Positions 1 through 8,724 of a stretch of 64,000 nucleotides of DNA are shown here, in pieces. This DNA comes from Metabacillus schmidteae. Lineage in GTDB: Bacteria > Bacillota > Bacilli > Bacillales > Bacillaceae. Each line of letters starts with the position of its first letter. Position 1 is the first letter of the stretch. Under the pieces are notes generated by a model. That model was not told the DNA's origin. It worked only from the letters and a program-made list of their open reading frames with translations, and searched no databases. The stretch spans positions 1,988,001 to 2,052,000 of the forward strand of contig NZ_CAESCH010000001.1 in NCBI RefSeq assembly GCF_903166545.1, given 5' to 3'. The translations under genes were made by a program, and so were the position numbers.

Positions 1-40
1 ATATCTAAAAAATGTGGAATTTTCCCCAACCAGCGTTACC

Positions 41-88
41 TTATTCATCAGATGAAACGTTGATATAATAACATTGTAAGCGTTTAAC
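41..88 (+). promoter_or_regulatory. Promoter with overlapping cre (CcpA) site for the xyloside operon
   Basis: A perfect -10 hexamer TATAAT lies at 64-69, with a weak -35 (TTATTC, 41-46) at 17-bp spacing. Just downstream, 75-88 reads TGTAAGCGTTTAAC, close to the CcpA cre consensus. A cre covering the start region would block transcription while glucose is present. The site is seen in sequence; the regulation is inferred. Confidence 0.65.
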
Positions 89-122
89 GAAAAAGACAAC
101 AAAAGAAAAAGGGGGAAATTTT

Positions 123-1442
123 ATGTTGAAAAAGAAAGCGATATCACTATTTTTTGTCCTAACAATGATTGTAGGGCTCGCATTAACAGGCTGCTCAAAT
201 TCAAGCTCAGGAGAGTCAAGTGAAGGAAGTTCTGGTGGAGACGATATCACAGTAAAGCTAATGCATCTTTGGCCTTCAGGGAGCTCTAAGCAACATAATA
301 TGATCGTGAATGAGATTGCAGCAGAATATGAGGAAGCAAATCCAGGAGTGAAAATTGAACAAGAAATTTTAAGTAATGAGCAGTACAAGGAAAAGTTGAA
401 AGTGTTATCAGCATCAAATGAGTTACCTGATGTCGGTATGACATGGGCAGCAGGCTTCTTAGACCCATACGTAAAAGGAAATAAATTTGCACCGCTTGAT
501 GATATCTTAGATGGTGGCTTAAAAGATTCATTTATCTCAGGTACAACCGAAGCGTATGCAGTTGATGGAAAAACATACGGTTTACCACTTGAACTAAACA
601 TAGCACCAGTTTATTACAACAAGAAAATTTTTGAAAAATATAATCTAGAAGTGCCAGAAACATATGAAGACTTTAAAAGCGTTGTGAAAACTCTTGCAGA
701 CAATGGAGTGACACCAATTACATTAGGAAACAAAGATCGTTGGACAGGATCATTATGGTATATGTATTTGGCAGATCGTCTAGGTGGTCCGGAAACATTA
801 ACAAATGCTATCAATCGCTCAGGTTCTTTTGAAGATCCAGCATTAGTAAAGGCTGCTGAAGAAATTCAAAATCTAGTTGGTATGGACGCTTTTGTAAAGG
901 GTTTCAATGGTCTATCTAATGATGAAGCAAAAGGTCCATTTATGAATGAACAAGCAGCAATGTACTTAATGGGTTCATGGGAGTTACCAAACTATACAAC
1001 AAATGAAGATGTTCCACAGGAATTCAGAGATTCAATCGGATTCTTTAAGTTCCCGACTGTTGAAGGTGGAAAAGGTGACATAAATAGCTTTGTAGGTGGT
1101 CCAGGAGTAGGGTTATTCGTATCTGAAGATTCAAAGGTGAAAGAAGAGGCGAAAAAATTCGTAGAATTCTTTGTACAAAAATGGGGTGAGCGTTCAGTAA
1201 CAGACGCTGGTGTTATCCCGGCAACAAAAGTTGATACAGCTTCTGTTGATTTACCGCAAATGTACATTGATGTATTAGATGAGCTAAGCAATGCAAGCAA
1301 TATTACATTATATGCTGATGTTCAAATGAGTGCATCTGTTGCCGAAGAGCATTTAAATATGATTCAAGCATTATTTGGTGGAGAAGTGAAACCAGAAGAA
1401 TTTGCGAAAACACACGAAGAAGCCCTTGCTAGTGAGGAGTAA
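123..1442 (+). CDS. ABC transporter sugar-binding lipoprotein (family 1)
   Basis: Extracellular solute-binding protein of a carbohydrate ABC importer, anchored to the outer face of the membrane. The N-terminus has a charged region (MLKKK), a hydrophobic stretch and a lipobox LTGC at about residues 21-24, followed by a Ser/Gly-rich linker. The 439-residue body has the family-1 layout (for example WPSGSS near the start and FMNEQAAMYLMGSWELP near residue 285). The start is preceded by a strong GGGGGAAA ribosome site. Two permease genes follow after a hairpin terminator, and a beta-xylosidase comes next, so a xylo-oligosaccharide ligand is likely but inferred. No ATPase gene is present; the importer probably shares a general ATPase such as MsmX. 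Confidence 0.9.
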   Translation: MLKKKAISLFFVLTMIVGLALTGCSNSSSGESSEGSSGGDDITVKLMHLWPSGSSKQHNMIVNEIAAEYEEANPGVKIEQEILSNEQYKEKLKVLSASNELPDVGMTWAAGFLDPYVKGNKFAPLDDILDGGLKDSFISGTTEAYAVDGKTYGLPLELNIAPVYYNKKIFEKYNLEVPETYEDFKSVVKTLADNGVTPITLGNKDRWTGSLWYMYLADRLGGPETLTNAINRSGSFEDPALVKAAEEIQNLVGMDAFVKGFNGLSNDEAKGPFMNEQAAMYLMGSWELPNYTTNEDVPQEFRDSIGFFKFPTVEGGKGDINSFVGGPGVGLFVSEDSKVKEEAKKFVEFFVQKWGERSVTDAGVIPATKVDTASVDLPQMYIDVLDELSNASNITLYADVQMSASVAEEHLNMIQALFGGEVKPEEFAKTHEEALASEE

Positions 1443-1471
1443 GCTAACTGATTTTTGGAGCATGTGAAGTG

Positions 1472-1510
1472 AAAAGGACATATCAACATTGATCGATATG
1501 TCCTTTTTTA
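1472..1510 (+). terminator. Intra-operon terminator/attenuator after the binding protein
   Basis: Inverted repeat AAAGGACATATC (1473-1484) pairs with GATATGTCCTTT (1494-1505) and runs into a T-tract. It separates the binding protein from its permeases. Partial termination here would give more binding protein than permease, a common arrangement. Confidence 0.75.
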
Positions 1511-1649
1511 TACCCAAATCACCTCAAAATTAGTGATATCTTCCAAATTTAAACTTCAAATTTCATTTTATCAAAATATAAATAAAGGGATTTTAATCCT
1601 CTGATTACTTCTGTCAACACAACCTTCTAAAAAAGAAAGGTGAGGAACC

Positions 1650-2528
1650 ATGGATAAAGTGATGTCTAATAAATTAGTAATTGCACTATATGTTTTACCT
1701 GCTCTGCTACTCATATTGGTATTAATCTATGTGCCAATTGCTTTAACTGGTTATTATGGATTAATGAAATGGGATGGGATAGGTGAAATGACCTTTATCG
1801 GTCTCGAAAATTATACCAATCTACTAACAGATAAAGAGTTTTGGGCTAGTGCTTATCATTCCTTTTTACTAGCTGTTTTTTCAGCATTAAGTTTAGTTGG
1901 GTATCTAGTGATTTCTGTAGTCCTAGCAGGGAAGATTAAAGGAGCAAATTTTTTAAGAAAAATTTATCTCATTCCAATGTTACTTTCCTCAGTTGCAATT
2001 GCTCAGCTTTGGCTAAAAATCTATCATCCTTCTAATGGATTAGTGAACAGTTTACTTATGTCAATGGGTGTAGACAACCCGCCTGCATGGCTTGCAGAAC
2101 CTAAATACGTGCTTGGTGCAATTTTTGTTCCGATTATTTGGCAATATGCAGGATTTTATATCTTAATCTATTATGCAGCATTAAAAAATATCCCGGAGTC
2201 TCTTATTGAGGCTGCCAGAATTGATGGGGCGAATGCTTTTCAAATTGCCTATAAAATTAAAGTTCCACTTATTGCTGGGGTAATAAAGGTAACAATTGTG
2301 TTAGCGATTGTTGGTTCGTTAAAATATTTTGATCTTATCTACGTTATGACTGGCGGAGGACCAAACGGGTCAAGTGAGGTTATGGCATCCTATATGTACC
2401 AAAAGGCATTTGGAACATATGACTTTGGTTATGGTAGTGCTGTTGGATTCTTCTTGCTGCTTATATGTCTTGTTGTAACTTGGATTATCCGAAAATTAAC
2501 TGCTACTGGCGAAGAGATTCAGTATTAA
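1650..2528 (+). CDS. Sugar ABC transporter permease (MalF/UgpA type)
   Basis: First membrane subunit of the sugar importer. The 292 residues hold about six hydrophobic segments; the first is at residues 8-30. The cytoplasmic EAA loop that contacts the ATPase is visible as EAARIDGANAFQIAYKIKVP near residues 188-207. The start ATG is preceded by AAAGGTGAGG. A second permease follows after 18 bp, so the two are probably translated from one message. The terminator upstream leaves this gene dependent on read-through or on a weak internal promoter, which I could not identify. Substrate inferred from the adjacent xylosidase. Confidence 0.9.
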   Translation: MDKVMSNKLVIALYVLPALLLILVLIYVPIALTGYYGLMKWDGIGEMTFIGLENYTNLLTDKEFWASAYHSFLLAVFSALSLVGYLVISVVLAGKIKGANFLRKIYLIPMLLSSVAIAQLWLKIYHPSNGLVNSLLMSMGVDNPPAWLAEPKYVLGAIFVPIIWQYAGFYILIYYAALKNIPESLIEAARIDGANAFQIAYKIKVPLIAGVIKVTIVLAIVGSLKYFDLIYVMTGGGPNGSSEVMASYMYQKAFGTYDFGYGSAVGFFLLLICLVVTWIIRKLTATGEEIQY

Positions 2529-2546
2529 GAAAGGAGCAGAATTCCC

Positions 2547-3443
2547 ATGAGTATAGAAGTTAAACAACAAACAAACGCAAGTGTCACTGCCTCTACCAAA
2601 AAATCAGAAAGATTAATAGGGAAGCGAATTGGATATGGATTACTATATCTCGTTCTTGCAGTGATTGCTGTCTTTCAAGTATATCCCCTCATTTGGTTAT
2701 TCTTCTTTTCATTAAAAGATAACCAAGAAGTATTTAGCAATTCTCCATTTGCTCTCCCGACAAATCCAAAATGGGAGAATTACACAACTGTTTGGACAGA
2801 GGGGAATATTAGTTTATATTTCTTTAATAGTGTTTGGATTACAGTTGTAGCGGTTGTTCTAACGGTTCTTTTAGCAAGCTTCGTTACATTTGCTATTACG
2901 AGAATGAAATGGAAGTTAAATAAATTGGTTTTGGGTTTATTTATGGTAGGGTTAATGATTCCTGTTCACTCAACACTAATTCCACTTTTTGACTTTTTCT
3001 TGAAGCTTAATTTAATCGATCATCCATTGTCTGTTGTATTATCCTATATAGCTTTTAACCTGCCAATTACGATTATGATTTTGTTAGGCTTTTATTATAC
3101 ATTACCACGTGAGGTAGAAGAGGCAGCGGTTATAGACGGTTGTTCGATTCATCGTATATTCTTTCAAATTACATTACCAATGACTGTTCCCGTTTTATCA
3201 ACTACTGTCATTATTAATATGATATACAACTGGAATGAATTTATATTTATCAACACATTCATTAGTTCTGATAAATATAAAACATTAACCGTAGGAATAC
3301 AGAACTTTATCGGTCAATATATGACAGAGTGGGGCGCAATCGGTGCAACGCTTATGATCAGTATTATTCCAATTCTAATTGCTTTCTTCTTCTTTAGTAA
3401 TCGTATTGTAGAAGGAATAGCTGCCGGATCTGTAAAGGGATAA
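2547..3443 (+). CDS. Sugar ABC transporter permease (MalG/UgpE type)
   Basis: Second membrane subunit of the importer, 298 residues, with a roughly 30-residue charged N-terminal tail before the first membrane helix (YGLLYLVLAVIAVFQVYPLI). The EAA loop reads EEAAVIDGCSIHRIFFQITL near residues 192-211. RBS AAAGGAG precedes the ATG. It partners with the preceding permease and the lipoprotein. No ATP-binding subunit is encoded nearby, as is typical for Bacillus CUT1 importers that use MsmX (family knowledge). Confidence 0.9.
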   Translation: MSIEVKQQTNASVTASTKKSERLIGKRIGYGLLYLVLAVIAVFQVYPLIWLFFFSLKDNQEVFSNSPFALPTNPKWENYTTVWTEGNISLYFFNSVWITVVAVVLTVLLASFVTFAITRMKWKLNKLVLGLFMVGLMIPVHSTLIPLFDFFLKLNLIDHPLSVVLSYIAFNLPITIMILLGFYYTLPREVEEAAVIDGCSIHRIFFQITLPMTVPVLSTTVIINMIYNWNEFIFINTFISSDKYKTLTVGIQNFIGQYMTEWGAIGATLMISIIPILIAFFFFSNRIVEGIAAGSVKG

Positions 3444-3455
3444 TTCGAATAATGG

Positions 3456-3490
3456 AAGGATGTAAGAGACGATCTAATCTTACATCCTTT
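3456..3490 (+). terminator. Hairpin between permease and beta-xylosidase genes
   Basis: AAGGATGTAAGA (3456-3467) pairs perfectly with TCTTACATCCTT (3478-3489). The 3' side has only a short T-run, so it may be a weak terminator or an mRNA-stabilising hairpin rather than an operon end. Confidence 0.5.
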
Positions 3491-3514
3491 ACTATCTAAG
3501 AAAGTAGGGGTCGT

Positions 3515-5677
3515 ATGCCAAAAAATAAATTTTTCAACGCACATCATTCACCAATTGGTTCTTTTTCCAGTTTTACTTTAGGTTTTCCGGGAAGTGGAGG
3601 TGGACTTGACCTCGAATTAGGACGATCTCCACGAAAAAGTGTATTTATTGGTGTTGAATCGAGTAATAAAGAGGGATTGTACGAAGCTCTACCGTTCTTT
3701 GATGTTGGTGATGATGAAAGCAAGCGCTATGATATCGAAAATCCTGATCCGGATCAAAATAAGCCGAAAATCATTTTCCCTTTCCCTAAAAGTGATGTAA
3801 CCCGTGAATTTAAGCTCGGAACGGACACTTGGAAAGCGGGAGATATTACATTTGCGTTGTATTCTCAGGCTCAATCTGTACCGGATCCACAAACAGCCAC
3901 AGATGAAGAGATGAAGTTAACCATTGTACCAGCTATTATTGCAGAACTAACAATTGATAATACAAAGGGAACAAAAACAAGGCGTGCGTTTTTTGGATAC
4001 GAAGGAAATGATCCATATAGCTCGATGCGACGCTTAGATGATACATGTGAAGGTTTGTCAGGAGTTGGTCAGGGTCGAATAACTGGCATTGTGTCTGCAA
4101 ATCCTGACGTAAGATCAGCGATGCATTTTAGTATGGAGAATATTTTAACAACACCATTTGAGGAAAATTGGACATTTGGATTAGGGCCGATAGGGGCGAT
4201 GATAATGGATGTACCAGCAGGGGTGAGCCGAACATATCAATTCGCCATTTGCTTCCATCGTGCCGGATTCGTAACAGCAGGGCTTGATGCTTCTTATTAT
4301 TATACAAAATATTTCTCAAACATTGAGTCGGTAGCAGCATATGCTCTAGAAAATGCAGCAGCTATTATTGATCGTGCGAAAAAAGCAAACAAATTAATTG
4401 AAAATGCCTCACATTTATCAGAAGATCAACGGTTTATGATGGCTCATTCCATCCGCAGCTACTATGGGTGTACACAGTTTCTTGAAACAGATGGTCAGCC
4501 GTTTTGGATTGTAAACGAAGGTGAATATCGCATGATGAATACCTTTGATTTAACGGTGGATCAGCTGTTTTTTGAAATGAAAATGAATCCATGGACAGTG
4601 AAAAATGAGCTGGACATGTTTGTGAAACGTTTTAGTTATAAAGACAATGTGCGATTTCCAAATGATGAAAAAGAGTATCCGGGAGGCATTAGCTTTACAC
4701 ATGATATGGGGGTAGCTAACACCATCTCGCGTCCACATTTTTCTTCCTACGAACTATATGGATTAGATGGATGCTTCTCACATATGACACATGAACAACT
4801 TGTGAATTGGATCTTATGTGCTGCTGTATATGTGGAACAAACAAAGGATACAGAATGGTTGCAAAAAAATATGGAGATCCTGACCAATTGTTTTGAAAGT
4901 TTGCTAAATCGTGACCATCCAAATCCTGAAGAACGTAACGGAATAATGGGTCTTGATTCAACACGTGTGATGGGTGGTGCTGAAATTACAACATATGACA
5001 GTTTAGACGTATCACTAGGTCAAGCTAGAAATAACATTTATATGGCAGGGAAATGCTGGGCATCATATGTTGCGTTAGAAAAAATCTTTTCCGAAAATGG
5101 AAAAGATGACCTTGCAAAGCAATCAGGAGAACAGGCAGAGAAATGTGCCGCAACTCTTGTTGGGTATGTAACAGAAGAGGGCTATATTCCGGCTGTTGTT
5201 GGTGAAAACAATGATTCAAAAATTATTCCTGCTATTGAAGGATTAATCTTCCCATATTTCACAAACTGTGAAGAAGCTCTTGATTCAAATGGACGCTTTG
5301 GTGCCTATATTCAAGCGCTTGAAAAACATTTAAAAACCGTCTTAGTTGAGGGTGTATGTTTATTTGCAGATGGTGGCTGGAAAATCTCATCAACAAGTAA
5401 TAACTCCTGGCTAAGTAAAATCTATCTAAGTCAATTTATAACTCGTAAACTATTAGGTTGGAAATGGAATGAAGAAGGGGCGAAAGCAGATGCTGCCCAT
5501 GTTGAATGGCTAACACATCCTACCCTGTCTATTTGGAGCTGGAGTGATCAAATTATTTCAGGTGAAATATCTGGAAGTAAGTATTATCCAAGAGGAGTTA
5601 CGAGTATATTATGGCTAGAGGAACAGGCGGAAAATCTTTCAAAGGCGGAAAAAGAAGAGGTATGTAGTGAAGCTTAA
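3515..5677 (+). CDS. xynB: Beta-xylosidase, glycoside hydrolase family 52
   Basis: Hydrolyses xylo-oligosaccharides to xylose in the cytoplasm, with retention. The whole 720-residue protein reads like Geobacillus stearothermophilus GH52 XynB2, starting MPKNKFFNAHHSPIG and ending in a conserved GVTSILWLEE segment. The two catalytic residues reported for the Geobacillus enzyme fall at the same positions: Glu335 (nucleophile, in VNEGEYRMMN) and Asp495 (acid/base, in TTYDSLDVS). There is no signal peptide, so the substrate must be imported, which matches the ABC genes upstream. RBS AGGGG precedes ATG. A terminator follows at 5696-5722. GH52 is a small family, and recognition here is strong. Confidence 0.95.
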   Translation: MPKNKFFNAHHSPIGSFSSFTLGFPGSGGGLDLELGRSPRKSVFIGVESSNKEGLYEALPFFDVGDDESKRYDIENPDPDQNKPKIIFPFPKSDVTREFKLGTDTWKAGDITFALYSQAQSVPDPQTATDEEMKLTIVPAIIAELTIDNTKGTKTRRAFFGYEGNDPYSSMRRLDDTCEGLSGVGQGRITGIVSANPDVRSAMHFSMENILTTPFEENWTFGLGPIGAMIMDVPAGVSRTYQFAICFHRAGFVTAGLDASYYYTKYFSNIESVAAYALENAAAIIDRAKKANKLIENASHLSEDQRFMMAHSIRSYYGCTQFLETDGQPFWIVNEGEYRMMNTFDLTVDQLFFEMKMNPWTVKNELDMFVKRFSYKDNVRFPNDEKEYPGGISFTHDMGVANTISRPHFSSYELYGLDGCFSHMTHEQLVNWILCAAVYVEQTKDTEWLQKNMEILTNCFESLLNRDHPNPEERNGIMGLDSTRVMGGAEITTYDSLDVSLGQARNNIYMAGKCWASYVALEKIFSENGKDDLAKQSGEQAEKCAATLVGYVTEEGYIPAVVGENNDSKIIPAIEGLIFPYFTNCEEALDSNGRFGAYIQALEKHLKTVLVEGVCLFADGGWKISSTSNNSWLSKIYLSQFITRKLLGWKWNEEGAKADAAHVEWLTHPTLSIWSWSDQIISGEISGSKYYPRGVTSILWLEEQAENLSKAEKEEVCSEA

Positions 5678-5695
5678 TTGAATAGATAAATGATT

Positions 5696-5728
5696 AAAGC
5701 TGACTTTTATATGGTCAGCTTTATTTGT
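5696..5728 (+). terminator. Terminator after GH52 gene
   Basis: AAAGCTGAC (5696-5704) pairs with GTCAGCTTT (5714-5722). A short imperfect T-rich tail follows. It marks the probable 3' end of the transporter-xylosidase unit. Confidence 0.65.
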
Positions 5729-5863
5729 GTGGAAAAAGTAGCATTTAAAAATAAAATGAATTTCTTAAAAGGTCCATTACAATTTAAATAGTATTAATAA
5801 TGTAAGGGCTTTCGAAATAAGGTAAACTAGGAGAAATAATATTTTATATTAGGGAGGATGGCT

Positions 5864-6850
5864 ATGATGCTAAATGTAGGGATTATTGGTACAGGTTGGT
5901 TCAGTGGAATTCATGCAAAAATATTGACGAAAATGGATGGTGTACAAATAAAGGCCATTTGTGGGACAAGCAAGGAGAAAGCTGAAAAGTTTGCTTTGGA
6001 GTTTAATGATGTAAAGGGCTATAGTTCTGTTGTTGACATGCTTGATAGTGAAAAACTTGATGCAGTTTATATTTGCGTTCCGCCATTTGCCCATGGTGAT
6101 ATAGAAATAGAATTACTAAATCGAGAGATTCCTTTTTTAGTTGAAAAACCATTAGGGGTTAATCTGGAAATCCCTACTGATATTCTTTCAAAGCTCCAGG
6201 ATCATTCACTCATTACATCTGTTGGCTATCACTTTCGTTACCGTGACTCAATTGCTTTATTAAAAAAAGAACTGGAAAGCAGTACACTTGGAATTGTGAC
6301 AGGTGGATGGATGGGATCTATGCCTTTAGTTCCTTGGTGGCGTAACCAAAATACTTCAGGAGGTCAATTTATAGAACAAACAACTCACCTAGTTGATTTA
6401 TTACGCTACACAGTAGGAGAAGTTCAAGAAGTTTACTCTTCATTCGGAAATAGGTCTCTGTCAAAACAACATGAAAATGTGTCTGTACATGATGTAGGTA
6501 CTGTTACACTAAAATTTAATAATGGAGTCATTGCCAACCTTTCTAATACCTGTATCTTACCAGAGGGAGATTCTAAGGTTGGAATAGACTTTTATACAAA
6601 TAAAGGAATGTTGCATGTAGGTTTTGAAGGTTTAGATATTTCAAAAAAAGGAACAACATCAACCTTTAGAGATACGAGTAACCCATATGAAAAGGAAAAC
6701 TTGGCATTTATCCACGCAGTTAAAACAGGGGATTGTTCAATGATTCTTTCAGACTATCAGGATGCATATAAAACACATCATGTAACAGTTGCAGCAGGGC
6801 ATTCTTCTGAAAAGGGGATACCGATTATATTAAATGAGTATTTAGCATAG
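5864..6850 (+). CDS. Gfo/Idh/MocA-family NAD(P)-dependent oxidoreductase
   Basis: NAD(P)-dependent sugar or polyol dehydrogenase. The N-terminal Rossmann motif GIIGTGWFSG is at about residues 6-15, and the family motif EKPLG (cofactor and substrate Lys) is near residue 100. A His in TTHLVDLLRY is a candidate catalytic residue. An in-frame ATG at 5858 abuts the Shine-Dalgarno AGGGAGG (5851-5857) and is too close; the ATG at 5864 has 6-nt spacing. It is followed by an aldolase and a galactonate-type dehydratase, suggesting it oxidises an aldose (or the acid derived from it) in the same pathway. The substrate cannot be read from sequence. Confidence 0.85.
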   Translation: MMLNVGIIGTGWFSGIHAKILTKMDGVQIKAICGTSKEKAEKFALEFNDVKGYSSVVDMLDSEKLDAVYICVPPFAHGDIEIELLNREIPFLVEKPLGVNLEIPTDILSKLQDHSLITSVGYHFRYRDSIALLKKELESSTLGIVTGGWMGSMPLVPWWRNQNTSGGQFIEQTTHLVDLLRYTVGEVQEVYSSFGNRSLSKQHENVSVHDVGTVTLKFNNGVIANLSNTCILPEGDSKVGIDFYTNKGMLHVGFEGLDISKKGTTSTFRDTSNPYEKENLAFIHAVKTGDCSMILSDYQDAYKTHHVTVAAGHSSEKGIPIILNEYLA

Positions 6851-6896
6851 AAAGATAGTTTGTTTAACTTAATTAAAAAATGGGGTGAACCACAGC

Positions 6897-7532
6897 ATGT
6901 CAACGTTAAATAGAATACTAGAAAATAAATTAATTGCTATTATCCGTGGGGCTAATCCAAATGATGTGATGAAATTGACACAGGCTCTTTTGGAAGGCGG
7001 AGTGACAACGATTGAAGTAACGATGAACTCTCCGAAAGCTTTGTCAGTTATTGAAAACATAACCAATGAATTTGGTGAACAAGTATTAGTTGGAGCCGGA
7101 ACTGTATTGGATGCTGAATCAGCTAGACATGCAATAGTTGCGGGAGCTAGATTTATCCTTTCTCCTACAGTAAACATTGATACGATTAAATTAACCAAGC
7201 GGTATGGCGCTGTAAGTATTCCGGGGGCATTTACTCCGACGGAAATTCTATCAGCCTATGAAAATGGCGGAGACATCATAAAAGTCTTCCCAGGTATACT
7301 TGGTCCTAGTTACATAAAGGATATTTCTGGTCCACTCCCGCAAATTCCTCTATTACCTACTGGAGGGGTTAACCTTGAAAATATAAACACATTTTTTAAA
7401 GCTGGAGCGGTAGGCTGTGGAATTGGAAGTGCCCTTGTTAATTCAAACCACGAAGTAACTGATGAGTACATAAAACAGCTTACTTTAAAAGCTAAACAGT
7501 TTGTTTCAAAAATTAAGGAGGGATTAGAATGA
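6897..7532 (+). CDS. Bifunctional KDPG/KHG-type aldolase
   Basis: Class I aldolase that splits 2-keto-3-deoxy-(6-phospho)-sugar acids to pyruvate and an aldehyde. With the ATG at 6897 (RBS GGGGTGA, 8-nt spacing) it has 211 residues, the usual Eda length. Active-site features are visible: Arg17 in IIRG, Glu40 in [13 protein letters not shown] at 66-70, and the Schiff-base Lys129 in IIKVFPG. A GTG at 6885 extends the frame by four codons but lies inside the RBS. It overlaps the dehydratase gene by 4 bp (ATGA), so the two are translationally coupled. Likely substrate is the product of that dehydratase. No 2-keto-3-deoxy-sugar kinase is present nearby. Confidence 0.9.
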   Translation: MSTLNRILENKLIAIIRGANPNDVMKLTQALLEGGVTTIEVTMNSPKALSVIENITNEFGEQVLVGAGTVLDAESARHAIVAGARFILSPTVNIDTIKLTKRYGAVSIPGAFTPTEILSAYENGGDIIKVFPGILGPSYIKDISGPLPQIPLLPTGGVNLENINTFFKAGAVGCGIGSALVNSNHEVTDEYIKQLTLKAKQFVSKIKEGLE

Positions 7533-8677
7533 AAATTACGGGATATGAGTTGTTTAAAGTTCCCCCTCGTTGGTTATTTCTGAAGGTTATGACAGATGAG
7601 GGAATTATTGGGTGGGGAGAGCCTGTTATTGAGGGGAAGGCAGCGACAGTTGAAACGGCTGTGAAAGAACTAATGGAGGGGTTAATTGGCAAAGATCCAC
7701 AGCGTATTGAAGATCATTGGAATATGATGTACCGTTCAGGCTTTTACCGTGGCGGCCCAATATTAATGAGTGCGATTGCTGGAATAGATCAAGCTTTATG
7801 GGACATAAAAGGGAAATATTTCGAAGCACCGGTTTATGAGCTATTAGGTGGTGCTTGCAGAGATTCGATTCGAGTATACTCATGGATTGGTGGAGATCGG
7901 CCGGCAGATGTTGGGATTGCTGCACGAGAAGCTGTTGAGTCAGGATTTACAGCTGTTAAAATGAATGGAACAGAAGAGCTTCAAATCATTGATTCTTATG
8001 AAAAAATTGATCAAGCTATCGAACGAATTGCTGCAGTCCGTGAAGCTGTAGGTCCTTATATCGGAATAGGAATTGATTTTCATGGACGTGTTCACAAACC
8101 AATGGCCAAAATACTAGCTAAAGAATTAGAAGCATTTAGACCAATGTTCATTGAAGAACCTGTTTTATCTGAGAACAACGAAGCATTAAGAGAAATTGCT
8201 CATGCCACAAATATTCCGATTGCAACAGGTGAGAGAATGTTTTCAAGATGGGATTATAAACAGTTATTTCACGATGGGTATGTTGATATCATTCAACCGG
8301 ATTTGTCACATGCTGGCGGAATTACCGAATGTAAAAAAATTATTTCAATGGCAGAGGCTTATGATGTCGCGGCAGCTCCACACTGTCCTTTAGGTCCAAT
8401 CGCATTAGCTGCTTGTCTACAAGTAGATGCAACCTGTCATAATGCATTTATCCAAGAGCAAAGTCTAGGTATCCATTATAATCAAGGAAGTGATCTGTTA
8501 GATTATATTGTTGAGAAAAATGTATTTGAATATAAAGATGGCTATGTGAAAATACCAAGTGGACATGGATTAGGAATTGAGATTGATGAAGATCATGTTA
8601 GAAAGCTTAGCAATATAGGACATAACTGGAAAAACCCTGTTTGGCGACATAGAGACGGAAGTATCGCTGAGTGGTAA
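7529..8677 (+). CDS. dgoD: D-galactonate dehydratase-type enolase superfamily enzyme
   Basis: Dehydrates a sugar acid to the 2-keto-3-deoxy acid. It has 382 residues, the length of E. coli DgoD, and long near-identical stretches ([33 protein letters not shown]). The Mg ligands Asp183, Glu209 and Glu235 and the acid/base residues His185 (DFHGR) and His285 (APHCPLGP) fall exactly at the DgoD positions. Start overlaps the aldolase stop (ATGA). Together with the aldolase this forms a galactonate-type (De Ley-Doudoroff-like) route. Given the xyloside context, a pentonate or other aldonate substrate cannot be excluded. A hairpin terminator shared with the convergent lactonase follows. Confidence 0.88.
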   Translation: MKITGYELFKVPPRWLFLKVMTDEGIIGWGEPVIEGKAATVETAVKELMEGLIGKDPQRIEDHWNMMYRSGFYRGGPILMSAIAGIDQALWDIKGKYFEAPVYELLGGACRDSIRVYSWIGGDRPADVGIAAREAVESGFTAVKMNGTEELQIIDSYEKIDQAIERIAAVREAVGPYIGIGIDFHGRVHKPMAKILAKELEAFRPMFIEEPVLSENNEALREIAHATNIPIATGERMFSRWDYKQLFHDGYVDIIQPDLSHAGGITECKKIISMAEAYDVAAAPHCPLGPIALAACLQVDATCHNAFIQEQSLGIHYNQGSDLLDYIVEKNVFEYKDGYVKIPSGHGLGIEIDEDHVRKLSNIGHNWKNPVWRHRDGSIAEW

Positions 8678-8690
8678 TGATCATATAAAC

Positions 8691-8720
8691 AAAAGGATGA
8701 GCGTTGTCGCTCATCCTTTT
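8691..8720. terminator. Bidirectional terminator between dgoD and lactonase
   Basis: AAAAGGATGAGCG (8691-8703) pairs with CGCTCATCCTTTT (8708-8720). The A-tract on one side and T-tract on the other let it end transcription from both convergent genes. Confidence 0.9.
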
Positions 8721-8724
8721 AATT

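Noticed and set aside
5780..5850. Possible cre before the oxidoreductase gene (TGTAAGGGCTTTCG)
   Set aside because: The central CG of the cre consensus is missing, so the match is too weak to report as a site.
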